A DNA stretch of 64,000 bases from a virus. The DNA lies in the IMG/VR virus record IMGVR_UViG_3300028610_001024, positions 1 to 64,000 of that record. One strand, written 5' to 3'. The notes beneath the pieces were generated by a model. It was not told where the DNA came from and ran no database searches. It saw only the letters and a program-made list of their open reading frames with translations. Each line of letters begins with the position of its first letter. Positions within the stretch are counted from its first letter, which is position 1. The position numbers were made by a program, and so were the translations under genes. This document shows, one piece after another, positions 56,874-64,000 of the stretch.

Positions 56874-59359
56874 TGTTACTCTACATCCTATGGGACATGG
56901 TCCTACAAGGTCCATCACCGGGTAATATATTACGGTTCTCCAATCGTAAGTATGTAGACGTGTCCGCTAGTGTTGGGCTATATGGTAAATCTTATAGAGC
57001 ATCGTGGACCGATAAATCCTTCGATACTCTACAGATCAACATGATGAAATATAAAGTAGAAGGCGGGAAGGATAAAGATGGAAGTCATATTACATCTACA
57101 GGCGGTATGAATCCACGTAGAATTACGTCTATTGAGGTTGTGAATACTAGACTAGGTGAAGGACAGGATAGAGAATTAGATTATCTATTTGAAGTTGGAG
57201 GGGCTTATACTTTACGTGGTACTGTAACTGGACGAATGGCTTTCGGTCCTGATACTGGAATACAACCAGATATAGGAGACTTTGAAACCTTTTTTACTGG
57301 TGTAGTAAATACTAATCCTGGTAGGGATCTAGGTAAGAATACTGTAACGTGGTTTATGGAAAGTAGACTACAAGGTGAGACTAAGGGACCACTATTAACT
57401 GAGCGGTTTAATGGGATGGCTAGGTTTTATGAGATGGCCTTTAAAGAGTTATCCATTGCTCCTCCGGTGTTTATCTTAGGTGATTTTACAGTACAGATGT
57501 ACGTATCGTTTAGTGATGATGATGGATCGATTTTCCGTGTTGAAGATAGTGGTACTGTAATGTTTGAGATATTCTTTGATGATGCAACTAATACACTAAG
57601 AATAGGGGTGGACGATCGTACTGATGTATATACAATAGCTGTAGTTAATATAGTTACTTTAACAGACTTTCTTTTTGTTACTGTCGCGTGGGATAAAACT
57701 GGAGGAGTATTTAATGCCTGGATTGATAGTGTGAAAGAATTAGATGACGAGCCAATAGTAACTGATATATTAGGTACCGCTAGTGATCTAACTTTAAGTG
57801 ATACATCATATAGTAGGATTAGATTTTCTACAGTTAGAGTCTGGGATTATGTTAGAACTCAACCTGAAGTGCTACGTACCCTAGGTGTAATAGATCTATC
57901 TGATGAAACAGATATGCTTATAGATTGGGAATTTGATGAGGGCCGTGGGGATACAATAGTAGATCACAGTGGAAATAGTAATCATATAGTAATTCCAGCT
58001 AGTACAGGCGAATGGAAAAGTATTGATCATGGTGAAGCATTTCAAGAGGGTGAAATTAAACCTTTAGCTTTAGGAGATATATTTAGTGCTCCTGTAAAGG
58101 AGATAGATACCCGATTAGATAAAGGTATGGTGTCGTTGGTGTTACATTCGATAAATAGAGTATACTCACAAGGTATGCCATTAGTGTTTGAGACGTTACC
58201 TATATCTGCACAGTTTACATTCAATCATCTGTCAAAAACGGTTAAATACTCCTCAGCATTGGCTACCCCTGTATTTGGGGATACTTATATAATAAATCAG
58301 CAAGTGGAAATAGTTGCTAGTACGAATTTTGATGGAATTATCACTTTAGTTCTATCTACTCCTAACCCTGAAAGGGGTCTTAGGCCCGCTGGGTTAGATT
58401 ATCTTTTCGAACTACAGTTTGTAGATCCAGGTTGGACAGTTTCAGGTACTGAAGCCGCAATATTTACAACGATAGTTGGACAGGCTAATTGGGAGACTAC
58501 TACGGGACCTTTTGATATTCCTAACTTAATACAGTTTAATAGTGATCCTATAGGGCCACTGTTTGCTAATGTGATAGGTGATCCAGCTATTCTTGCTACG
58601 AGTCCTCCTAGTCCTGGCTTTGTACCACCAGGGGATATTTCAAATTTACTTGCACAAATGATGAAACTATATGGACCAAAATGGAATGACACGATATTTC
58701 CTCTTCCTGTATATGGGAATATTGATTTTAGAGTGGGATACTATGTAGATACACTAGAAACTACTGAGAAGGCTGTAAATAAAGTATCTGAAGGGTGCCT
58801 GGTGTGGACTACTGAAAGTGGGGAAGGTACTATTGGGCTACAACAATTTAAGTTTCCTGAGGACCTTTCTGGTGCTGAAGTTATTCATGAGTCTGAAGTA
58901 ATCAAAGTAGAGCAGCCTCATTTTAAAGATCATGGATTAAATAGATTAACTTCGTTAGATGTGCGGCATTCAAAATCATGGGTTACAATGGAGGATAGTT
59001 CTATCCCTGCCGCAGTGGATCCTGATACTAGAGCCTTTATTACAAAACAGTGGCGTACTATAGCAGTCGGGGAAGTTAATCAGATAGATGTAATAACTCC
59101 AACTTTTAATACGTATGTTAATAGTAGACTGCCGGCTGGTAATATAGGTGAGGATGTTCTTCGATTGTCACAAGGTACCGTCCACTTTATAACCTTTAGA
59201 TTAGATGCAATGAGTCAACTATCTTCATTCCAACAAGGTACTCTTGTCAATGCTGATTTACCCAAGTACAACCTACCTAATTTAGTCGGTGTAAGCTTTG
59301 GTCCGATATTATTTCCTACAATAGGTCAAATTACAGTAGCAGTCTGGAGTGAACAATGA
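56873..59359 (+). CDS. Large tail/baseplate protein with LamG-like domain
   Basis: 828 residues. Residues about 195-385 read as a LamG/concanavalin-like jelly roll: FTVQMYVSFSDDDG at the start and DWEFDEGRGDTIVDHSGNSN at the end, the W-x-F-DEG-x-G...D-x-SG-N hallmark. The flanking beta domains are tail-type. The jelly roll could bind host glycans. Follows the tape measure, where distal tail or hub genes occur. Exact baseplate position cannot be told. Confidence 0.65.
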   Translation: MLLYILWDMVLQGPSPGNILRFSNRKYVDVSASVGLYGKSYRASWTDKSFDTLQINMMKYKVEGGKDKDGSHITSTGGMNPRRITSIEVVNTRLGEGQDRELDYLFEVGGAYTLRGTVTGRMAFGPDTGIQPDIGDFETFFTGVVNTNPGRDLGKNTVTWFMESRLQGETKGPLLTERFNGMARFYEMAFKELSIAPPVFILGDFTVQMYVSFSDDDGSIFRVEDSGTVMFEIFFDDATNTLRIGVDDRTDVYTIAVVNIVTLTDFLFVTVAWDKTGGVFNAWIDSVKELDDEPIVTDILGTASDLTLSDTSYSRIRFSTVRVWDYVRTQPEVLRTLGVIDLSDETDMLIDWEFDEGRGDTIVDHSGNSNHIVIPASTGEWKSIDHGEAFQEGEIKPLALGDIFSAPVKEIDTRLDKGMVSLVLHSINRVYSQGMPLVFETLPISAQFTFNHLSKTVKYSSALATPVFGDTYIINQQVEIVASTNFDGIITLVLSTPNPERGLRPAGLDYLFELQFVDPGWTVSGTEAAIFTTIVGQANWETTTGPFDIPNLIQFNSDPIGPLFANVIGDPAILATSPPSPGFVPPGDISNLLAQMMKLYGPKWNDTIFPLPVYGNIDFRVGYYVDTLETTEKAVNKVSEGCLVWTTESGEGTIGLQQFKFPEDLSGAEVIHESEVIKVEQPHFKDHGLNRLTSLDVRHSKSWVTMEDSSIPAAVDPDTRAFITKQWRTIAVGEVNQIDVITPTFNTYVNSRLPAGNIGEDVLRLSQGTVHFITFRLDAMSQLSSFQQGTLVNADLPKYNLPNLVGVSFGPILFPTIGQITVAVWSEQ

Positions 59360-60231
59360 CGCCTTATATAGGTTATAGTAATCAAGTAGAATTGGCTACT
59401 GTTATAGCCGATGATGGAAGTGATTTTTCCTTTGTGACTAGTCGCCCAGTTGAGGTTGTTGGGGTAATGGACGCTGCACTTACATCATTAGAGATAATTA
59501 CCCACTGGGGTGGGGATATAAAGGTTATGTCATCTGTTGCTGTGTATGGGCATAATGTTACTACGGCAGTAGTACCTGCGGTAAGTCCCACTGTACAAGT
59601 AAGATTTTACGATAATGAGGTGCCCTTATCTGGTATACTGCTTGCCGATAGTGGAACACAATCCCTGACTGAAAATTATCTGCACACATCATCACTAGGA
59701 ATATCTAATCAACCTAGACAGTTTCTGTATACATTTACAAAGAATGAGGCTGGTAGACTGGTACCTGAAGTATTCTCGGCTAAAAGTATTCGTTGGAACT
59801 TCACATTTGGAGCTGCATTTATATTAGAAATAGGCTCTTTATGGGGAGTTAAAACCATAGCTTTAAGTCCAATTGCTGAATTAGGTAAAGAGTCTGGACT
59901 AAATACTATAGTATTTTCGAAAGTTATTAGAACTCAGAAAGCTGGAGTGGTCTCTCAGGACGATACCAATATTGGACTTGTAGAGTTAGGGTTTCCGGTA
60001 TTATCCGGTAATGATAAAGAAACACTAACTGATTTATCTAAACGAGTAGGAGATTCTAATCCGTTCTTTTTACATAAATATCCTGGGTTAAGTCAACAGT
60101 TGAATAGAAATGATGAAGGTGGAATTGTAAGGTTTATACCTAAAGGAGTAAAGATTAACCATTTAGGCAAGGAAAATGGTGGGGATGATTTGTATGAAAT
60201 GTCTAATGTTGCATTAACCTCCTGGAGGTAA
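59356..60231 (+). CDS. 291-residue tail protein
   Basis: Coupled to the large tail gene by ATGA. Beta-rich throughout, with several repeated strand-turn patterns. No domain recognised. A tail tip or baseplate component by position. Confidence 0.6.
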   Translation: MTPYIGYSNQVELATVIADDGSDFSFVTSRPVEVVGVMDAALTSLEIITHWGGDIKVMSSVAVYGHNVTTAVVPAVSPTVQVRFYDNEVPLSGILLADSGTQSLTENYLHTSSLGISNQPRQFLYTFTKNEAGRLVPEVFSAKSIRWNFTFGAAFILEIGSLWGVKTIALSPIAELGKESGLNTIVFSKVIRTQKAGVVSQDDTNIGLVELGFPVLSGNDKETLTDLSKRVGDSNPFFLHKYPGLSQQLNRNDEGGIVRFIPKGVKINHLGKENGGDDLYEMSNVALTSWR

Positions 60232-60233
60232 AG

Positions 60234-60710
60234 GTGTCTAGCTTTAGTCCTAATAATCCTTCAGTAGTCCCTCCAGTTAAATCTTCAACTGTAGATGCTG
60301 TAGAGATAAATTTATTTAACTCCAAGATTGTAACCTTTAACGTAGATGGATCTATTGAGATTGATGGTGTATTTGTTGAGAGAATAGTTCAAGTACAAAG
60401 CTTTGTAAAAGGACAATTTGTTACGATAGGTTCTCCATGGATTTTAAGTCTACAGACATCATCTACAGGCCAAGCTGATGGAATTGTTATAGATAGTAAT
60501 GGGTTGGAATTTTTTGTATGCATGATAGATGGGAGTGTAATAGATTTACCTAGTCATGGAAAAGGCTCAGTTGGGGTTACTTTATGGGGTAGCGGTTCAG
60601 GTAATACTACAACTTCTAGACCAAATAGCGGTAACGTCTTTCAACGAGTTGCTAGAGTTAAAACTGTTGATGAAATAGTACTCAAAATTGAACACCCAGT
60701 AACCTTTTAG
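60234..60710 (+). CDS. 158-residue tail protein
   Basis: GTG start after GGAGGTAAAG. Predicted beta sandwich (VDAVEINLFNSKIVTFNVDG). Likely a minor tail or fibre-base protein. Confidence 0.57.
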   Translation: MSSFSPNNPSVVPPVKSSTVDAVEINLFNSKIVTFNVDGSIEIDGVFVERIVQVQSFVKGQFVTIGSPWILSLQTSSTGQADGIVIDSNGLEFFVCMIDGSVIDLPSHGKGSVGVTLWGSGSGNTTTSRPNSGNVFQRVARVKTVDEIVLKIEHPVTF

Positions 60711-60718
60711 GGGGGCGT

Positions 60719-61612
60719 ATGAAAAGAGTAACTTGGACAACTATAGTAATCTATTTTTTCGCTGTAGGGTTACGGGGGCAGAATATTTCTGTACCTGGAG
60801 CGAATATGCCTGTGTGTAACGTAACAAATCACGCTAAAACTATAACTATAGAGGATCCGGACTCTTATGAGGATTGTAATACTGGGGGAGGTACAGGATT
60901 TCCACCCCATGACTGTACATGTTACTGGGATGGTGCTACAGGAGTGTGGCTACTCCATACTCATAGTTCTATTGATAATGACCTTGTGATTAACGAATCG
61001 GGTGCCGCAGTGGATTTTCGTATTGAGGGGGATACCAAACCCAATTTATTCGTGACAGATGGAAGCGCGGATGAAATTGGTATTGGAACGGCAGACCCTG
61101 ACGGAACTTTACACGTCATGCAGGCGTCAGCAGGGACCGTGACCGCGGGAAGCGCGGGGAACACTGCTGTATTTGAAGCTGCTGGAAATAATGGAATCTC
61201 TATTCTGGTCCCCGACGCCAATAGGGCCAATGTGAACCTGGGTACCGAATCCGATAACGTTGGCGCCTTTCTCCAATGGGATTTCACCGCTGACTTGTTT
61301 AGCATTACGACGGCTAATGTCGGTGCAGAGATCGTGCTGAAGACCGCTAATCAGGTTGGGGCTGTATGGATCGATTCTGATCAGCGTGTAGGCATAAACG
61401 ATAGCTTACCTGCAAGTCGCTTTCATGTCACTCTTGACAGCGATGAGGCTGTGTGTATCGAGACCTCAAGTGGAACCTGTTGCAATTATGGGGAACTGAC
61501 TAGTCCTCCTAGCTCTCCTAATGATTGTGATGAGTATACAGACACTAGCGGAGCTAAGTGCTTTCGCTTATCAGGTGCGTGGACGGTCGTTGGATCGGGT
61601 ACATGTGCCTAA
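60719..61612 (+). CDS. Fibre-like protein with signal sequence and shared C-terminal module
   Basis: 297 residues. The start MKRVTWTTIVIYFFAVGL looks like a signal or membrane sequence. The middle has GIGTADPDGTLHV and RVGINDSLPASRFHV, the G-x-G-T...P...LHV repeat common in trimeric fibre/spike necks. It ends KCFRLSGAWTVVGSGTC, matching the protein at 38051. GC rises sharply between about 60980 and 61480, pointing to a swapped module. A receptor or exclusion role is unproven. Confidence 0.6.
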   Translation: MKRVTWTTIVIYFFAVGLRGQNISVPGANMPVCNVTNHAKTITIEDPDSYEDCNTGGGTGFPPHDCTCYWDGATGVWLLHTHSSIDNDLVINESGAAVDFRIEGDTKPNLFVTDGSADEIGIGTADPDGTLHVMQASAGTVTAGSAGNTAVFEAAGNNGISILVPDANRANVNLGTESDNVGAFLQWDFTADLFSITTANVGAEIVLKTANQVGAVWIDSDQRVGINDSLPASRFHVTLDSDEAVCIETSSGTCCNYGELTSPPSSPNDCDEYTDTSGAKCFRLSGAWTVVGSGTCA

Positions 61613-61633
61613 ACTTACTGAGGAACTAAAATC

Positions 61634-62212
61634 ATGAGACATTTTGCGATTGTAATTCTTGTACTTTTCACCGGGTGCTCACCTTTAGTTTACGACCCTA
61701 TACCTACCACTTTAATCCACGGCTCCTTAGTAGCTTCTAATATTGAACCTGTACGGGTAACTACTATAGAGGAGGATGAAGCTATAAATGTCTTCGATAG
61801 GATTATTGAAGCTGAGGGGTTAGGTGTTGATACGCAGCGGACTGAGGGGGGAGAATTACCACCTAATGTTTTAACTCGCGCAGATTTTGCTAGACAAGAG
61901 GTTTCATGGTGTAGTGAGGAGGATACAGATGAATTCTGTGAAAATGAATTCAAAAATGCACTGTATCTATATGGTAAAGCCTTTTCTATAGAGGGTGGTT
62001 TTCTCTGTGATGGTATGACTAGGAAAGCATGTATGGATGAAGGTAGGTCTACAGGTTGGTTTCCTGGTACAGAGATTGTTACACTAACAAAAGCAGACCA
62101 ATTAGTTGAAAAAAAGATAAGTAAAGAGCATGAAAAAAATCAGGATCGAGGACGAAAAATTAGACTTGAGCGACGTCAAAGAGATAAAAGTAGGAGTAGG
62201 AGTAACCAATAG
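61634..62212 (+). CDS. Probable lipoprotein
   Basis: 192 residues. The N-terminus (RHFAIVILVLFTGCSPL) has a lipobox LFTGC with C15 as the lipid site, so it should be processed by signal peptidase II. The mature part is acidic with three Cys pairs and ends in an Arg/Ser-rich tail. Phage lipoproteins may block superinfection or act as outer-membrane spanin, but length and tail do not match a spanin well. Implies a Gram-negative-type envelope. Confidence 0.65.
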   Translation: MRHFAIVILVLFTGCSPLVYDPIPTTLIHGSLVASNIEPVRVTTIEEDEAINVFDRIIEAEGLGVDTQRTEGGELPPNVLTRADFARQEVSWCSEEDTDEFCENEFKNALYLYGKAFSIEGGFLCDGMTRKACMDEGRSTGWFPGTEIVTLTKADQLVEKKISKEHEKNQDRGRKIRLERRQRDKSRSRSNQ

Positions 62213-62237
62213 GCTAGGACAAGTGAGGTTATAAGTA

Positions 62238-62807
62238 ATGAGTAGTGAGCCTAGTAAAGTTAGGGAGATGCCGGAGGTAGTGAAGAAGTGGATTGCCGCC
62301 GGTAGTCCCAGTATTGAGGAACTTCAACAAATGGTGGAGCAAATGAAGGGGGGACAACTCCCAGTTGAGTTATCTGAAACACGGTTACCTACTAATTACA
62401 GATTCTGGGGGATAGCTATTGGTGTTATTATGTTTTTTGCAGTTAGTGGTTATAAAATGGGGGGTAAAGATGTAGATACAGCTAGATCATTGAATATGTT
62501 AACGTTAAGAGTTGAAGCAGTAGCTAAAATAGTTGGACCTATTTCTACTGCATTAGATGGGGTTAGATTGGAAATAAGCGGTTTAAAGGATGAAGTGGTT
62601 AGATTGCAGCGTAGTCAAAGTGGGTATGATATAGAATTGGCACAGACTAGAACTGATATTGAGGCGTTAGAGAAAATACTTACTAATACTATAACCAATG
62701 GTGATAAGAGATCTATTGATTTGTTTAATAGCTTAAATAGTAAAGTTATAAGAAATGAGAATCATCTCAGTACCCTTAAAGGAAGATTCAATGCAGTACA
62801 TGAGTAA
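62238..62807 (+). CDS. Membrane protein with C-terminal coiled coil
   Basis: 189 residues. One transmembrane helix at about 54-72 (YRFWGIAIGVIMFFAVSGY), then a long coiled coil (EISGLKDEVVRLQRSQSGYD). It is adjacent to the lipoprotein. The pair could span the periplasm like an inner-/outer-membrane spanin pair, which is inference. Confidence 0.6.
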   Translation: MSSEPSKVREMPEVVKKWIAAGSPSIEELQQMVEQMKGGQLPVELSETRLPTNYRFWGIAIGVIMFFAVSGYKMGGKDVDTARSLNMLTLRVEAVAKIVGPISTALDGVRLEISGLKDEVVRLQRSQSGYDIELAQTRTDIEALEKILTNTITNGDKRSIDLFNSLNSKVIRNENHLSTLKGRFNAVHE

Positions 62808-62832
62808 CACAAGTAACGAAAGGAGGTAGTAA

Positions 62833-62910
62833 ATGAGCATATACGAGACATCTAATCGTCGTGATGATGATGATGACGATGATGAACCCCCACCGACTCC
62901 AGCTACTTAA
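62833..62910 (+). CDS. 25-residue acidic peptide with strong ribosome site
   Basis: AGGAGG (62821-62826) lies six bases before ATG. The peptide is MSIYETSNRR, then seven Asp residues, EPPPTPAT. It is followed directly by an intrinsic terminator, so it is the operon's last gene. Confidence 0.6.
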   Translation: MSIYETSNRRDDDDDDDEPPPTPAT

Positions 62911-62925
62911 GGTTTTGATGTATTC

Positions 62926-62952
62926 GCGGGTATACTCTACCCGCATCTTTTT
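62926..62952 (+). terminator. Intrinsic terminator
   Basis: GCGGGTA and TACCCGC pair (7 bp, 5-base loop), followed by ATCTTTTT. Closes the tail/lysis operon. Confidence 0.82.
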
Positions 62953-63020
62953 CCCTGGATATGTAGTTTTTTTATCCTTCACCCTGGAGTCACTTCTAAC
63001 CTTTTTAAAGGAAGTAACTC

Positions 63021-63929
63021 ATGTCCACAATTGGAAAAACTGAGCAACTCAGAGACGCACAGAGGGTTATAATTGATCCTTTAGGAGAAGACTTAGCTTT
63101 CGAGCTACGAGGAGAAGCTACTATAGGGCTTGTAGAACAGACACTATGGACAGCGAACGTAACAAAACATTGGAATTTAAATGCTGAATCGTTTTATATA
63201 GCATCAGATGAAGAAAATGATAAAGACGTGGAAATATCTCTAGTAGTATTAAGGGAAGGAGGTATTCAAGAGTCTTTATTTGTATTTACAGATGTAACTG
63301 ATGGTAGAACCCCTATACTACTTCCAGGGGGTAATATGTTAGCTATTCAGCATGGTATCGCACTGGGAGCTATAGAAGGTGATATATGGATAGGTAGAGA
63401 TGGGCCATCATTTAGTATGGGTGTACCCTCTAATGTTCCCGGTAATCCTATAGGTGGAGGAGAAGTAGAAGGTCATATAGCAAAGGATAAACTAGTTACA
63501 CGTCACCCATTTTTTACTATTCCACATAGGATTACTAACCACCATTATCAGGATAAATGGAGAGCCTTAGTAGTTAGAGGTCAACATTACTGCACTGAAA
63601 AGGTAGAGGTAGCTATTTATGCTTATCCTGCACTGATTACTAGTGGTAAACCCCGCTGGGAATTAGATAGACAGAGTTTTAGTGGGAATAGTACACCATT
63701 TGAGTTTTCTCCTGCAATAGGTGTAATTAGAGGTGAACCATATATATCTCCCGACTTGCGTGCTGGATTACTCTCGTCTCAAGGTGAAAATAGAATTTTT
63801 CTAGCAGGTAGTAGGTTTGAAGTGACAGGGATATCTAAGATGGGGGCTAATGTAAGTGTACAGAGTAGGGTGACCATTGCGTTAGTTAGAGATGGGACTG
63901 AGTTTCAAAGGGATTTATCCCCTCCGTAG
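63021..63929 (+). CDS. 302-residue probable tail/fibre protein
   Basis: AAAGGAAG precedes the ATG. Two-domain beta-rich sequence with a Gly/Pro-rich hinge (NVPGNPIGGGEVEGHIAKDK) in the middle. Starts after a terminator, so it has its own promoter or is a late read-through gene. Family not recognised; adhesion or decoration is possible. The last 70 bases of the window hold no gene. Confidence 0.55.
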   Translation: MSTIGKTEQLRDAQRVIIDPLGEDLAFELRGEATIGLVEQTLWTANVTKHWNLNAESFYIASDEENDKDVEISLVVLREGGIQESLFVFTDVTDGRTPILLPGGNMLAIQHGIALGAIEGDIWIGRDGPSFSMGVPSNVPGNPIGGGEVEGHIAKDKLVTRHPFFTIPHRITNHHYQDKWRALVVRGQHYCTEKVEVAIYAYPALITSGKPRWELDRQSFSGNSTPFEFSPAIGVIRGEPYISPDLRAGLLSSQGENRIFLAGSRFEVTGISKMGANVSVQSRVTIALVRDGTEFQRDLSPP

Positions 63930-64000
63930 ACTGAAATCTGAGTGACGGGGGTGTCAAGTTTTTGTGAGTGAGTTGTAGTTAGATTTATATGAGTAGGGTT

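Overview
The window is the interior of a tailed bacteriophage genome. Every supported gene is on the + strand, and genes are mostly packed with 4-base ATGA or GTGA overlaps. The head and tail module (large terminase, DUF4055-like portal, scaffold, capsid, tail tube, frameshifted tail chaperones, 2065-residue tape measure) points to a long-tailed, siphovirus-like particle. A lipoprotein signal in a late gene and several sigma-54 (RpoN) type promoters suggest a Gram-negative host. I cannot name the host. No integrase, CRISPR array, convincing tRNA or origin was seen.

Layout. 0-9.4 kb is a DNA replication and recombination block: a DinG/XPD-like helicase, an acidic protein of unknown role, a PD-(D/E)XK nuclease, a Sak4-like RecA-fold ATPase and an ERCC4-HhH nuclease. 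9.4-23.4 kb holds more than forty very small, mostly unrecognised genes, many with Cys clusters, arranged in cassettes. Three cassette heads (10.3, 16.4 and 20.3 kb) carry the same regulatory architecture at fixed spacing: clustered TGAAT half-sites, a TAGGTAA box 93-94 bases upstream, a CTCAATC box 34 bases upstream, and a TGGCAT-N5-TTGC promoter. Two further perfect TGGCAC-N5-TTGCA promoters lie at 20114 and 23857. Two paralogous helix-turn-helix-like proteins (19633 and 22189) sit in the same tract.

23.4-32 kb contains a Zn-ribbon gene and an NYN-RNase/cold-shock fusion behind a sigma-54 promoter with a palindromic operator, a type III anti-CRISPR ring nuclease gene (AcrIII-1/DUF1874) interrupted by an in-frame TGA, a cluster of TAGTGTG operator-like sites, and several structured non-coding elements. 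32-39 kb is a ragged tract with a probable small terminase gene, a partial tandem duplicate of it, an amidase endolysin, small membrane proteins and many frame-disrupted genes. A DUF3310-like gene here is split across an A AAA AAC slippery site.

39-64 kb is the virion block: terL, portal, a terminator/promoter pair, scaffold, capsid, connectors, tail tube (with an FN3 domain), a large structured terminator, tail chaperones with a -1 frameshift, tape measure, a sigma-70 promoter, baseplate-like proteins (one with a LamG-like domain), a fibre-like protein with a signal sequence, a lipoprotein and a terminal tail or fibre protein. The long virion and recombination genes are intact while the short accessory genes are often broken, which argues for real gene decay rather than uniformly poor sequence, although homopolymer errors are possible at some sites.
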